Below, piece after piece: positions 7,912 through 16,902 of a DNA stretch of 58,017 bases. Both the position numbers and the translations under genes were made by a program. Numbering within the stretch: the first letter of the stretch is position 1; the number at the start of each line of letters is the position of its first letter. Origin of the DNA: an uncultured Muribaculaceae bacterium (GTDB lineage Bacteria; Bacteroidota; Bacteroidia; Bacteroidales; Muribaculaceae); NCBI GenBank assembly GCA_947174275.1, contig CAMWIJ010000010.1, positions 1 to 58,017 of the forward strand. Reading direction: 5' to 3'. The notes below the pieces were generated by a model, which was given only the letters and a program-made list of their open reading frames with translations, did no database searches and was not told the DNA's origin.

Positions 7912-8013
7912 AAAGTTTTCCAAAAATTTTTGTTTTGGAAAACTTTGCAGATTACACCAATATATTACACCATTGATTATCAATGATTTGATATTTCGTT
8001 TTGGAAAACTTTG
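7912..8013 (-). repeat. Three copies of a TTTTGGAAAACTTT motif upstream of nrdD
   Basis: Copies lie at 7912-7925 (inverted), 7933-7947 and 7999-8013 (both direct, with a trailing G, 66 bases apart). The first two form a perfect 14-bp inverted repeat around 7 bases. All three sit just upstream of the -33 element of nrdD, as expected for activator or repressor sites. The first pair could also act as a terminator for the gene ending at 8063. ACACCAATATATTACACC at 7954-7971 lies between copies two and three; it is only loosely NrdR-box-like. Confidence 0.55.
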
Positions 8014-8062
8014 ATTTTGTAACAGTTTTAAAGATTGTCAATAAATCAATGTCGTAAAACTC

Positions 8063-9751
8063 TCACAAGATGCCTATTTTTTTAAACATTTCCACATCGT
8101 GAGCCTTTATTCCTGAATGACGAAGCGGCTGCCCTTCATTATAGTCATTAAGATAAAGAGGCGCGGGAGATATATAGTCAAACGATGCCATCGATTGAGT
8201 TTCATCCAGATATGGAGTGTCGACACCGCTCATCTGGAGGAGAGTGTGAAATACCGACTGCGACGGAGCCACATACAAGTCTTTATTAGCCGACAGATTT
8301 TGTCTCATTTCCGGATATGCATTATCATATTCTTCAGAGGTCCAGATAATCAACGGCACATGCAATTGGTAATACGTAGGCACCGGCGAGGCGTGCAGGA
8401 AGCGTCCGCGCTCATCATCAAATATATCTTCGCCATGATCTGAAGTATAAATCATCACCGCTTTAGTTCCCGTAGCATCAAGTTCTGCTATTATATCATC
8501 CAGAACGCCGTCGGTGTAGCGAATAGCATTGTCGTACGCATTCAACAACTGGGAGCGATGGCGGATGTTTGCCTGCGTGGCGTCGTCAGGTTTGAAGTAA
8601 GACATTTCTCGGGGATAACGCTCATTATAGTTGAAATGCGAGCCGTATGTGTGCAATATCACAAAACGTTTTCTGCCTTTGTTTTCAGAAAGATTTTGCC
8701 GCAACAATCCCACCAGATTATGATCATAGTGGTCTGCTCCCTCAAGATATTTTACCACGTCTGCCTCTTCTGAAAAATATTGGGTATATGAATGATTTTT
8801 AGCCTGATTTGAAAAGACTGCGGTGGTATAGCCCGCATCCTTGAATGCAGCGATAATGCTTTTCCTGTACATTATGGAATCGAACGACAGGGGAGTGGTA
8901 TGGGTGAGCATCATAGGCACACATTTGTGTGTGGTATTCGATTGCGAGATTGCTCTTGGAAATGTTATCAGATCGCTGCGTTTTGACAAACGCGGATTGG
9001 TAGGACGTTCGTACCCGAAAAGCTCCCAGTTGATAGCACGCGACGTTTCTCCTATGACAAGCACATATATCTCATCCTGAGATTCGGCATGAGTATCGAC
9101 AGCGTCATAGCAGAAACTCTCGGATGTGCCATGATAATGTGCGCTTTGATATGTACGATGCAGCGCTGTCACAATATTCGACACCACATTCAGGGGATAT
9201 ATATGTCTGGCCGGATTAAAGCTGTCAGACATCAACATTGTCATTGATGACAATACGATGCCTGCGGCAAGACCGACAAGACCATACCGACGTGACATTT
9301 TCCTGAATTTCTCCGAAGTTTTAAGTCTACGTGCCGCACTATATACCCCCCAAACAATTACAGGGAGATATAACATCGCGCTAATCACCATGGGCAACAT
9401 CAGGTTTGACAATAGTTCTCCGGCTTCAGACGAGTCAGTAGTCACGCAATTAATCAGCATATCTATTGCGATTATCGACTCACCGAACAAATACAATACA
9501 ACTATCTGGAAACCGTTCATCACCATAAATATAATCAGCCACAATATTGTCACTCCGGCATTTTTACGAACGCTCATCAACAAATAATAAAGCGACAACG
9601 GTACGATTATATTTACCACCTTGGCCATAACCGACATTGACTCGGTGATATCAAGCAGTATATTAGGCACAATCATCAACAACGGAAAGATGACTGCAAG
9701 TATATTTATATTGTCAAAAAAACGTCTTATAGCTCTTCCGTAACGGTTCAT
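8063..9751 (-). CDS. EptA-like phosphoethanolamine transferase (inner membrane)
   Basis: This 562-residue protein resembles enzymes that transfer phosphoethanolamine from phosphatidylethanolamine to lipid A or other surface glycans. Residues 1-180 hold about five membrane segments. The periplasmic sulfatase-fold domain begins near 225 with VIGETSRAINWELFGYERPT, in which T236 matches the phosphorylated nucleophile of EptA. Metal-binding YTSDHGED follows near 445, and FLHASP after that. The length is typical. No two-component system is next to it. The gene is followed by the motif-rich region before nrdD. Which acceptor it modifies cannot be told, but decoration of lipid A and resistance to cationic peptides is the usual role. 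Confidence 0.88.
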   Translation of the reverse strand: MNRYGRAIRRFFDNINILAVIFPLLMIVPNILLDITESMSVMAKVVNIIVPLSLYYLLMSVRKNAGVTILWLIIFMVMNGFQIVVLYLFGESIIAIDMLINCVTTDSSEAGELLSNLMLPMVISAMLYLPVIVWGVYSAARRLKTSEKFRKMSRRYGLVGLAAGIVLSSMTMLMSDSFNPARHIYPLNVVSNIVTALHRTYQSAHYHGTSESFCYDAVDTHAESQDEIYVLVIGETSRAINWELFGYERPTNPRLSKRSDLITFPRAISQSNTTHKCVPMMLTHTTPLSFDSIMYRKSIIAAFKDAGYTTAVFSNQAKNHSYTQYFSEEADVVKYLEGADHYDHNLVGLLRQNLSENKGRKRFVILHTYGSHFNYNERYPREMSYFKPDDATQANIRHRSQLLNAYDNAIRYTDGVLDDIIAELDATGTKAVMIYTSDHGEDIFDDERGRFLHASPVPTYYQLHVPLIIWTSEEYDNAYPEMRQNLSANKDLYVAPSQSVFHTLLQMSGVDTPYLDETQSMASFDYISPAPLYLNDYNEGQPLRHSGIKAHDVEMFKKIGIL

Positions 9752-9864
9752 TGGTGTTTTATTGGATTTTTAACTTATTATATTGATTGGCCTGTAACTT
9801 GAGTATCAGATATTTTACCGGTTTTTAAATCAGCTGTTGGTATTGGGTGCTAAAAAAGCTTCGC

Positions 9865-11064
9865 TTAGAAAGCTTCATTTATATTGAACACTATGCCAGA
9901 CTCGCCCTTCCCGAACCCGAAATCAAGGCGCACATTGACATTCTTTTTAAATTCCCAACGATAACCGACTCCAAAGTTAGGCAAAATTTCTCTCGACTGC
10001 AAATTTTTAAACTGCGGAAAAACACTTCCGGCTCCGACCCATACAACAGCGCTGTTTCTATGCCATATATGCTGACGCAATTCTACCGTGACATCCACAG
10101 CATTCTTATCGCGGTATCGTCCTTCATAATATCCTCGCATTGTTCTACTGCCTCCAATTGTGGCCAACATGCTCCACGGTGTATTTCCGTAGGTGAACAA
10201 TCCATGCACATCAATTGCCACAATGGCGTCACGCCATGCTCCAAAATATCGACATATTGTAATATCAGTGCTTGAGAAGGCGCTTTTGTTTAAAAGGAAA
10301 CGAGGATAGAAGCGCTGCTCAAGACCTATATACCATCCACGATGCGGAGCTGTCAGGCAGTCACGCGAGTCATGGTAGAGATTAACACCCACGCCATAGT
10401 TAAAAGTGCGCAGTCGCTCATTTCCCCACAGCTCATAATCATCAGCGTTTTTTGCTTTGCTATAATTAAAATGCAACGCAGGGCCGACATAACAATTTCC
10501 GGGAAGACTGTAATCGAATGACGTCTTTACTTCCGCGTTAAGCTGAAGATATTTGGTCTTATTGTCATTCTGGCCGGCAGAGTCAAATCCTATGCCCCAA
10601 AAATATGTCGGCATCGAGCTGAATGAGACCTTATAATTCAACCGCCAGCTGTCGGAGGGGGTGAAATGAGTGCCGCGAATGCCCACATTATAATATCCTG
10701 TAATTGAAAACTCGGTATAAAGCGTAGCATTTGATTGAGAAGTAGTCGAGCTATTGCCGCCGGCAGTATATAGCGCAGCGCCCAAAATTCCGAGCGACAA
10801 CTTCGTGTCACTTGAATAAGCCGGTCCGCCGATTATGCTGAAATCTATTTTTTTATCGGACGGCGGCTTGTTTGAATCATCAAAATATTTAATAATTTTC
10901 TGTATGATATTCTGCTTTGGGGTATCGGTTGTATCTGCATCTGACACCATACTCGTGCAAGCCGCTTCGGATTGATTTACAGAGCACAAGGTGTCTGCAT
11001 CTACAGTTTCAGCTAAAGATGAAACAGCACAAATAATTAATATTAGCGACCAGACATAACGCAT
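9865..11064 (-). CDS. Omp85/BamA-type outer-membrane barrel lacking POTRA domains
   Basis: Starting from the ATG at 11064 gives 399 residues with a good signal peptide (MRYVWSLILIICAVSSLAET); an upstream GTG at 11088 would lie inside the promoter. A short linker is followed by FSIIGGPAYSSDTKLSLGI, the typical entry of the bacterial surface antigen (Omp85) barrel, then amphipathic strands. The conserved RG-x-Y loop appears as TMRGYYEGRYRD near residue 318, and the protein ends in phenylalanine as BAM substrates do. No POTRA repeats are present, so it is not BamA or TamA itself. Such short barrels are common in Bacteroidetes and their role is unknown. It shares a compact divergent promoter region with menD. 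Confidence 0.8.
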   Translation of the reverse strand: MRYVWSLILIICAVSSLAETVDADTLCSVNQSEAACTSMVSDADTTDTPKQNIIQKIIKYFDDSNKPPSDKKIDFSIIGGPAYSSDTKLSLGILGAALYTAGGNSSTTSQSNATLYTEFSITGYYNVGIRGTHFTPSDSWRLNYKVSFSSMPTYFWGIGFDSAGQNDNKTKYLQLNAEVKTSFDYSLPGNCYVGPALHFNYSKAKNADDYELWGNERLRTFNYGVGVNLYHDSRDCLTAPHRGWYIGLEQRFYPRFLLNKSAFSSTDITICRYFGAWRDAIVAIDVHGLFTYGNTPWSMLATIGGSRTMRGYYEGRYRDKNAVDVTVELRQHIWHRNSAVVWVGAGSVFPQFKNLQSREILPNFGVGYRWEFKKNVNVRLDFGFGKGESGIVFNINEAF

Positions 11065-11087
11065 CGTGATGATTGCAAAAGATGGCA

Positions 11088-11125
11088 CAAAAGTAATAAT
11101 TTATCCCCAATTATTACTAATTTTG
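11088..11125. promoter_or_regulatory. Divergent promoters for the Omp85-type gene and menD
   Basis: On the minus strand TACTTTTG (plus CAAAAGTA, 11088-11095) fits the -7 consensus for the barrel gene. On the plus strand TAATTTTG (11118-11125) fits it for menD. The two elements are 22 bases apart. The menD element ends only 5 bases before the menD ATG (11131), so its transcript may have almost no leader. Confidence 0.6.
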
Positions 11126-11130
11126 CATAT

Positions 11131-12798
11131 ATGAAATTTGAGGAATCAACCGATATTATTGCTAAAATACTGTATGACTCGGGGGTTAGACACGTCATAG
11201 CTTCGTCGGGGTCACGCTCGTTGCGAATGGTGAGATCAGTCGCCAGCCATCCGCAACTCAATGTGCGGATGATTGTTGACGAACGCGTAGCTGCATTCTC
11301 GGCTCTCGGAATAAGCGACTTCACCGCTCAACCCACCGCGCTTATCTGCACATCCGGAACAGCCATGCTGAATTATGCTCCGGCTATAGCAGAAGCTTAT
11401 TATCGTGGTATTCCGATGATTATAATTACCGCTGACCGTCCGATAGACATTATAGACATAAATGACGGACAGACAATACATCAGTTTCACGCGCTTGACA
11501 ATATCGTAAAGAAGTCAATTGACATTGACGCTACAAGACCTTGCTGTAAGAATGATTTCGATAAGATAATCGACACCATATCTTTTGCATTGTCTCCGAG
11601 AAAAGGTCCGATACATATCAATCTGCATCTTGAGGAAGGGAATGAAGCGATGGATTATCAATGTATTGATTATGAAATCGAACTTTCAAGGCTACATAAA
11701 CCACATTTGATACCGTGTCTGTCGTCATTCCCAAAATCAGAATTTGCCTTAAAAAAAACGCTTATATTTTTAGGACAAATGCCGTTTGACAGCGAAATGA
11801 TATCGCTGGTCGAGCATGTTGCCGTATTGCCCGATATCGTGGTTGTGGCTGACGTTGTAAGCAACTGCAACACTCCAAATGTCATTACAGATATAGAATC
11901 GCTGATAGATCACATCAAAGCGCATCCCGACACCTTTAATCCGGAGCTGGTAATAACTCTGGGCAAAACATCCCCGATAAGCCGCAGGTTTAAGGAATGG
12001 CTTAGGAGCATAGACGGCTACGTGCATTGGCGTGTAAATGACAAGCCAGACCCGGAAAATACATATTTTCATCTTGAAAGAACCATCATTGCCGATGAAA
12101 AGACGTTCTTAAAACATATTGTCGACAATGCTGATAGAACAGATGTTGATACATTCAACAGCAGCTGGATGGCGCTGAACCGAAGAGCAGACGCCATTAA
12201 GACAAACCTGCTTGCCGGGGCTCCCTGGAGTGATGTTGCCGCTATAAACATGATTATTAAACAAATACCGGATAATTATACAATTCAATGTTCAAACGGA
12301 ATGTCAATACGGTATCTGTCTTTAACCGGAGCAAAAAGGCATCGATTGTATTGCAACCGGGGGGTAAACGGCATTGATGGTTCGACATCCACAGCTATAG
12401 GATATTCATCGGTGTCAGATACGCCCACACTGCTCATCTCAGGCGACATGAGCGCGCTATATGATATATCCGCATTATACTCCGGACAATTGTCACCGAA
12501 TTTCAAGATGATAGTCATTGCCAATGAAGGCGGCGAGATATTCAGGCTGACACAAGCCACACGTAGCTACGAAAAGCGGGAAGAGATGCTATGCAATATA
12601 CCGGACATAAAATGGAAGGATGTTGCGAGCTCTGTGAACATGGACTATTACGAGGCACGAAGCAAAGAAGATCTTGAATCAATTTTAAATTCTTTCTTTG
12701 TTAAAAATGACCGCTCCACGCTATTGATAATCAAAACCCCTATGGGTAATAGCAATATATATAGAAACATAATTAAAGAAATAAACAAACCATTATGA
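11131..12798 (+). CDS. menD: 2-succinyl-5-enolpyruvyl-6-hydroxy-3-cyclohexene-1-carboxylate synthase
   Basis: MenD is the ThDP-dependent enzyme that joins isochorismate and 2-oxoglutarate in menaquinone synthesis. At 555 residues it is full length. The N-terminal half shows the substrate loop [10 protein letters not shown] and the catalytic glutamate in [12 protein letters not shown] (near residue 50). The C-terminal half has the cofactor-binding [16 protein letters not shown] and the GDMSALYD metal segment. The stop overlaps the menB start (ATGA at 12795-12798), so translation is probably coupled. It heads a menDBCE operon; the usual first gene, menF, is instead at 16903-17967 on the other strand. 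Confidence 0.95.
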   Translation: MKFEESTDIIAKILYDSGVRHVIASSGSRSLRMVRSVASHPQLNVRMIVDERVAAFSALGISDFTAQPTALICTSGTAMLNYAPAIAEAYYRGIPMIIITADRPIDIIDINDGQTIHQFHALDNIVKKSIDIDATRPCCKNDFDKIIDTISFALSPRKGPIHINLHLEEGNEAMDYQCIDYEIELSRLHKPHLIPCLSSFPKSEFALKKTLIFLGQMPFDSEMISLVEHVAVLPDIVVVADVVSNCNTPNVITDIESLIDHIKAHPDTFNPELVITLGKTSPISRRFKEWLRSIDGYVHWRVNDKPDPENTYFHLERTIIADEKTFLKHIVDNADRTDVDTFNSSWMALNRRADAIKTNLLAGAPWSDVAAINMIIKQIPDNYTIQCSNGMSIRYLSLTGAKRHRLYCNRGVNGIDGSTSTAIGYSSVSDTPTLLISGDMSALYDISALYSGQLSPNFKMIVIANEGGEIFRLTQATRSYEKREEMLCNIPDIKWKDVASSVNMDYYEARSKEDLESILNSFFVKNDRSTLLIIKTPMGNSNIYRNIIKEINKPL

Positions 12799-13622
12799 AT
12801 AAAGAGATTACATGGATGCCTATCAAGCAGTACGAGGATATACTGTTTGAACAATATGGCAAAATAGCCAAAATAACAATAAATCGCCCTCATGTCTATA
12901 ATGCATTCCGCCCACAGACCAATATGGAAATGCTTGACGCCATGGCATATTGCCGGGAATCTCCCGAAATCGGCGTAATAATTCTTACCGGTGCCGGCGA
13001 CAAAGCATTTTGCTCCGGTGGCGACCAGAATGTAAAAGGCGTCGGGGGATATGTCGACAGCAATGGCGTGCCACGCCTGAATGTCCTTGATCTGCACAAG
13101 GCGATACGATCAATACCAAAACCGGTAATAGCAATGGTCAATGGATATTCAATAGGCGGCGGTAATGTGCTGCAAGTGGTATGCGACCTTACAATCGCTT
13201 CAGAAAACGCCCGGTTCGGACAGACCGGTCCTAAAGTAGGAAGTTTTGATGCAGGTTTCGGCTCAAGCTATCTGGCGCGTTGCGTCGGACAGAAAAAGGC
13301 CCGTGAAATATGGTTTCTATGCAAACAGTATACAGCTGCAGAAGCGCTTGAAATGGGTATGGTGAACCATGTCGTGCCATTTGACAAACTTGAAGAGACT
13401 ACCGTGGAATGGTGCGAGACAATATTACAGCGGTCGCCGATGGCGATACGCATGATTAAGCGCGGGCTCAATGCAGAACTCGACGGACAACGCGGGCTTA
13501 TGGAATTTGCAGGAGACGCCACTCTCATGTATTACCTGATGGCAGAGGCTCAGGAGGGTAAAAACGCGTTCCTTGAAAAGAGAGATCCGGATTTCGACCA
13601 ATTCCCTAAATTCCCCGGTTGA
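12795..13622 (+). CDS. menB: 1,4-dihydroxy-2-naphthoyl-CoA synthase
   Basis: MenB closes the second ring of the naphthoquinone from o-succinylbenzoyl-CoA. This 275-residue crotonase-fold protein has the oxyanion-hole segment [12 protein letters not shown], diagnostic of MenB among crotonases. It also shows the GGG turn in [11 protein letters not shown], the catalytic region [20 protein letters not shown], and the terminal FPKFPG that is typical of the family. It overlaps menD by 4 bases, and its stop overlaps the menC start by one base (TGATG). All known key positions look intact. Confidence 0.96.
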   Translation: MNKEITWMPIKQYEDILFEQYGKIAKITINRPHVYNAFRPQTNMEMLDAMAYCRESPEIGVIILTGAGDKAFCSGGDQNVKGVGGYVDSNGVPRLNVLDLHKAIRSIPKPVIAMVNGYSIGGGNVLQVVCDLTIASENARFGQTGPKVGSFDAGFGSSYLARCVGQKKAREIWFLCKQYTAAEALEMGMVNHVVPFDKLEETTVEWCETILQRSPMAIRMIKRGLNAELDGQRGLMEFAGDATLMYYLMAEAQEGKNAFLEKRDPDFDQFPKFPG

Positions 13623-14656
13623 TGCTTAAAGCTGTCTGGACAAAATATACACTCCGGTTTCTGCGTCAGTCAAGAACCTCTCGTGAAATTCTTGACGAAA
13701 AAGATACCTATTTCATCAAAATCCATGATACGCAAAATTCAACCGTAACAGGTTGGGGAGAAGCCGCACTGTTCAGGGGGTTGTCAGCCGACGACACCCC
13801 TGACTTTACCAATATTCTTGATGACTGCTGCACGTCAATCAACAATATTGACATCAACGCGATACCTTCATCGGCGATAAGAATGGGAATTGAGACGGCG
13901 CTGTCCGACCTGAACAATGGCGGACAGCATCAGCCGTTCATGTCCGGCCAAATACCTCCGACTTGTATCAACGGACTTATATGGATGGGCGACAAGCAAT
14001 TCATGCTTGAAGAAATAGCAAAAAAGCTGCATCTTGGATTCAGGTGCCTGAAATTAAAAATCGGAGGAATAGATTTTGAAAACGAGCTGGATATACTCCA
14101 CTCGATACGTAAACATTACAGCCCCGACTCATTGGAACTCAGGCTTGACGCCAATGGAGCATTCTCTCCGGAGAATGCGATGTCACGACTTGAACAGTTG
14201 TCGAAGTATACCATACATTCCATCGAACAGCCGATAAAAGCCGGACAAATCTCATCCATGGCTGCGATTTGCCGGGAAAGCCCTATCCCTATAGCTCTTG
14301 ACGAAGAGCTTATCGGATTAAAAAGCAGCGAGGAGAAGCGTGCGATCGTAGACGAAATTATGCCGTCATACATCATATTAAAGCCTACATTATGCGGAGG
14401 TTTCAAGGAGTCAGACCAATGGATAGAAATCGCAAAAAACAGAGGTATCGGCTGGTGGGCGACATCAGCATTGGAATCTAATATCGGACTGAACGCAATC
14501 GCGCGCTGGACTGCGACTCACAACGTATCGATGCCGCAAGGGCTCGGCACAGGGCAGGTGTATTCAAACAATATCGACTCTCCACTGCGACTTGAGGGAG
14601 AACGTTTAACATCAGACACGGATAATATATGGAATTTCGACGCGATAAAATTTTAG
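13622..14656 (+). CDS. menC: o-succinylbenzoate synthase
   Basis: MenC dehydrates SHCHC to o-succinylbenzoate and belongs to the enolase superfamily. The ATG at 13622, which overlaps the menB stop, gives 344 residues; a TTG one codon earlier is less likely. Visible are the catalytic KxK in CLKLKIGG (near residue 140), the metal ligands in LRLDANGAF, SIEQPI and ALDEELIG, and the second lysine in ILKPTLCGGF. The 3' end overlaps menE by 28 bases. In Bacteroidetes MenC is often the least conserved protein of the pathway, and this one fits that pattern. Confidence 0.93.
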   Translation: MLKAVWTKYTLRFLRQSRTSREILDEKDTYFIKIHDTQNSTVTGWGEAALFRGLSADDTPDFTNILDDCCTSINNIDINAIPSSAIRMGIETALSDLNNGGQHQPFMSGQIPPTCINGLIWMGDKQFMLEEIAKKLHLGFRCLKLKIGGIDFENELDILHSIRKHYSPDSLELRLDANGAFSPENAMSRLEQLSKYTIHSIEQPIKAGQISSMAAICRESPIPIALDEELIGLKSSEEKRAIVDEIMPSYIILKPTLCGGFKESDQWIEIAKNRGIGWWATSALESNIGLNAIARWTATHNVSMPQGLGTGQVYSNNIDSPLRLEGERLTSDTDNIWNFDAIKF

Positions 14657-15627
14657 AGCACATTCACAACTGTACGCCTGAAGCTTACAGATTTATTGAT
14701 GAATTGCTCGATGAAAGCCCCTATATTACCGCACACACATCAGGCTCGACCGGTAAACCTAAAGCCATACGCTTACTTAAGGCTGACATGGTGACATCTG
14801 CAATAAGCACCAACAGGTTTTTCAATATAACAGACAAATCATCAATGCTTTGCCCGCTGTCGGCCAACTATATCGCCGGGAATATGATGATTGTCAGAGC
14901 CTTGCTTTCCGGCGCACAACTCTGGATTGAAAAACCGGGCAACACCCCCGTATGTCAGGATTACGGCAACATTGATCTGATTGCAGTGGTCCCGTCACAA
15001 GTGCAACATCTGCTTAATAATCCGGATATTCTCAAACGATTGAAGCATGTGCTTATCGGGGGGGCGGCAGTGCCACGCGAACTGTCCAACCGGATTACTG
15101 CATTGGGAGTCAACGCATACGCATCTTACGGGATGACTGAGACATGCAGCCATGTGGCATTACGCAGAATCGGAAAATCATCAGACGAGATATACGAAGC
15201 CATGCCTGATATATGCTTCTCGACTGATTCAAGAGGGTGTCTGATTGTAAAATCAGACAAACGGTCATTCCATAGCCTGACGACAAACGATATCATAGAT
15301 CTTATTGATGACAAGCACTTTATTTGGGTTGGCCGCTTTGACAATGTGATAAACAGTGGCGGTATCAAAGTGTATCCCGAAGAAATAGAAAAACAGATAC
15401 AATGTATGATTCCTGAAGATACGGAATATTATATCTCCAAATGCCGTGACGACAAGTGGGGAGAAGTGCCTGTACTTGTCCTGTCAAAAGAGGTTGAAAA
15501 TGCAAAAAAGATGCTGGAAGATATAAGAAACATCGTAAAATCAAAGGCAGAACGTCCGGCCGGCATTATTGTCAGGAATATCGAATATACCTCTACAGGA
15601 AAAATAATTCGACAACAATTCATGTAA
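14629..15627 (+). CDS. menE: o-succinylbenzoate--CoA ligase (short form)
   Basis: MenE activates o-succinylbenzoate with ATP and CoA. The 332-residue protein carries the AMP-binding P-loop TSGSTGKPK near residue 36, the adenylate-forming motif YGMTETCSH near 167, and the hinge plus C-terminal lysine segment (TGKIIRQQF) at the end. It is much shorter than the roughly 450-490 residues of E. coli or Bacillus MenE because the N-terminal subdomain is reduced; short forms are usual in Bacteroidetes. It starts inside menC and ends the operon. Confidence 0.92.
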   Translation: MEFRRDKILEHIHNCTPEAYRFIDELLDESPYITAHTSGSTGKPKAIRLLKADMVTSAISTNRFFNITDKSSMLCPLSANYIAGNMMIVRALLSGAQLWIEKPGNTPVCQDYGNIDLIAVVPSQVQHLLNNPDILKRLKHVLIGGAAVPRELSNRITALGVNAYASYGMTETCSHVALRRIGKSSDEIYEAMPDICFSTDSRGCLIVKSDKRSFHSLTTNDIIDLIDDKHFIWVGRFDNVINSGGIKVYPEEIEKQIQCMIPEDTEYYISKCRDDKWGEVPVLVLSKEVENAKKMLEDIRNIVKSKAERPAGIIVRNIEYTSTGKIIRQQFM

Positions 15628-15680
15628 TCGGATTGCGCAGAATATAATCAAGCCGCGCTCGAAGATTCTATAGCCGCGGG

Positions 15681-16379
15681 TCAGCCGAATTTAGAGATTT
15701 TTTTCAGCATAGCCTCATTAAGAATGCGTATCCGACGGCCGTCTACGGTTATTATCTTTTCATTGACAAAGCCTGATAGCGTGCGTATGGCATTAGATGT
15801 CGTCATATTCGATAGATTTGCAAGATCTTCTCTCGCCATATAGATTTTCAGAGTCGAATTGTCATCCTCATATCCATAATTATCTTTAAGCACAATCAAC
15901 GCCTCGGCCAGCCTGCCTCTAATATGCTTCTGTGTAAGATTGACTATCTTGGTATCAGAGCCGCCGAGATTTCTTGATAATTCTTTAATAAAGAAGATGG
16001 CAAGATTGTTGTTGTTGCGAATCAAATCCATAACCAGCTCCATCGGTACAGCGCCCAATGTCGAAGCTTCAAATGCGCCGGCGCTTGATACGTATGGTTC
16101 CTGCGCGAAATACGCTCTATACCCGAAATATTGCACCGGACGAATAAGTCTCAAAATCTGCGCCCGACCACCTACTCCTTCCTTAAATTTCTTGACCTTG
16201 CCTTTGAGTAGACACCAGAGATATTCCGGAGCTTCGCCCTCGGCATATATAATCTGGTTCTTCTTAAAATTGTGAATTTCAAAGGCATCAATGATGCGAT
16301 GCTTTTCTTCATTGGTTAAAATCGACCAGATTTCAGCCAAATCTTCACTAATTACTTTCTCAAGGGCGCTCTTAATCAT
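15681..16379 (-). CDS. Crp/Fnr-family transcriptional regulator
   Basis: I start at the ATG at 16379 (232 residues) because the -7 promoter element at 16404-16411 rules out the upstream TTG at 16406. An N-terminal cyclic-nucleotide-binding-type beta roll (about residues 20-130, IIYAEGEAPEYLWCLLKGKVK) is joined by a long helix to a C-terminal winged helix (about 165-228, MAREDLANLSNMTTSNAIRT). The cysteine cluster needed for an FNR iron-sulfur centre is absent, so it is not an oxygen sensor of the FNR type. The RPxxxxGYR segment resembles other Bacteroidetes regulators of unknown ligand. It is convergent with menE and is flanked upstream by a structured RNA candidate; a link with respiration is inferred only from the neighbours. 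Confidence 0.88.
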   Translation of the reverse strand: MIKSALEKVISEDLAEIWSILTNEEKHRIIDAFEIHNFKKNQIIYAEGEAPEYLWCLLKGKVKKFKEGVGGRAQILRLIRPVQYFGYRAYFAQEPYVSSAGAFEASTLGAVPMELVMDLIRNNNNLAIFFIKELSRNLGGSDTKIVNLTQKHIRGRLAEALIVLKDNYGYEDDNSTLKIYMAREDLANLSNMTTSNAIRTLSGFVNEKIITVDGRRIRILNEAMLKKISKFG

Positions 16380-16403
16380 GCTATAAGAATATGTTTTATA
16401 ACA

Positions 16404-16411
16404 CAAATATA
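16404..16411 (-). promoter_or_regulatory. -7 promoter element of the Crp/Fnr regulator
   Basis: The minus strand reads TATATTTG (plus CAAATATA), matching TAnnTTTG, 25 bases before the chosen ATG. I see no clear -33 TTG. Bases 16412-16553 are very AT-rich and hold no gene. Confidence 0.5.
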
Positions 16412-16553
16412 ATAATTATTTCAGTAAATTAATAATTTATTGACTTTATACTCATATTTTATTCCGTTTTTAACCAAATTTAAGGAGAAAACTGCCGATT
16501 ATGCAATTCTAAATCTTTCCACAAACTACAATGGCAAAAAAGTTGCAGTTTTA

Positions 16554-16584
16554 TTGCAAATTAAAACAATAAACATTATCTTTG
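16554..16584 (+). promoter_or_regulatory. Promoter of the structured RNA candidate
   Basis: TTG (16554-16556) and TATCTTTG (16577-16584) are 20 bases apart, a very good match to the Bacteroidetes vegetative promoter. No protein start follows, which points to a non-coding transcript beginning near 16590. Confidence 0.7.
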
Positions 16585-16589
16585 TGTTA

Positions 16590-16870
16590 TAGAAATAAAG
16601 CCTGATAACGGCAGCTGTATAAAACTGAACATTGACATACCACATCAAAGTAGATTGGGAAACTCTTCAAATTATTATGAAATGCCGAGACAAGCTTAGT
16701 CGTCTGATGGCGGGCCCCAATCCCTGAAAAGGGATGCTTTATGCCAGGCGGATTACAAAGGACGGCGAGCACTCAAATCCTGTCTATTCGGAGTTTCATC
16801 GCATCCTTTGGTGTGGAATTTATAAAAGGAGACCGACAGTGAATAATTTCAACGTCGGTCTCCTTTCTTA
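16590..16870 (+). ncRNA. Structured non-coding RNA candidate, family not recognised (6S-like layout possible)
   Basis: A strong promoter (16554-16584) and a perfect 12-bp terminator hairpin (16826-16865) bracket about 280 bases without a usable reading frame. The interior folds back on itself. CCACATCAAAG (16640-16650) pairs with CTTTGGTGTGG (16806-16816, one G-U). Inside that, GAAACTC (16659-16665) pairs with GAGTTTC (16791-16797), and AGACA pairs with TGTCT further in. A large one-sided bubble and a closed rod of about 180 bases resemble 6S RNA layout, but I see no sequence signature of 6S, RNase P, tmRNA or SRP RNA. The call as RNA is fairly firm; the identity is open. Confidence 0.6.
16826..16865. 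terminator. Terminator between the RNA candidate and menF
   Basis: AAGGAGACCGAC (16826-16837) faces GTCGGTCTCCTT (16854-16865) perfectly around a 16-base loop, followed by TCTTATATC on the plus strand. On the minus strand, TTTTATAAATT follows the stem, so it can also end the menF transcript (stop at 16903). Confidence 0.7.
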
Positions 16871-16902
16871 TATCATATATTCATAAACAAGTAATAGCTT
16901 TA

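Noticed and set aside
7954..7971. NrdR box
   Set aside because: ACACC...ACACC is a direct repeat around AATATATT rather than the palindromic NrdR consensus, so I do not call it.
15681..16379. Oxygen-sensing FNR
   Set aside because: The N-terminal and central cysteines required for the [4Fe-4S] cluster are missing; only Crp/Fnr superfamily membership is supported.
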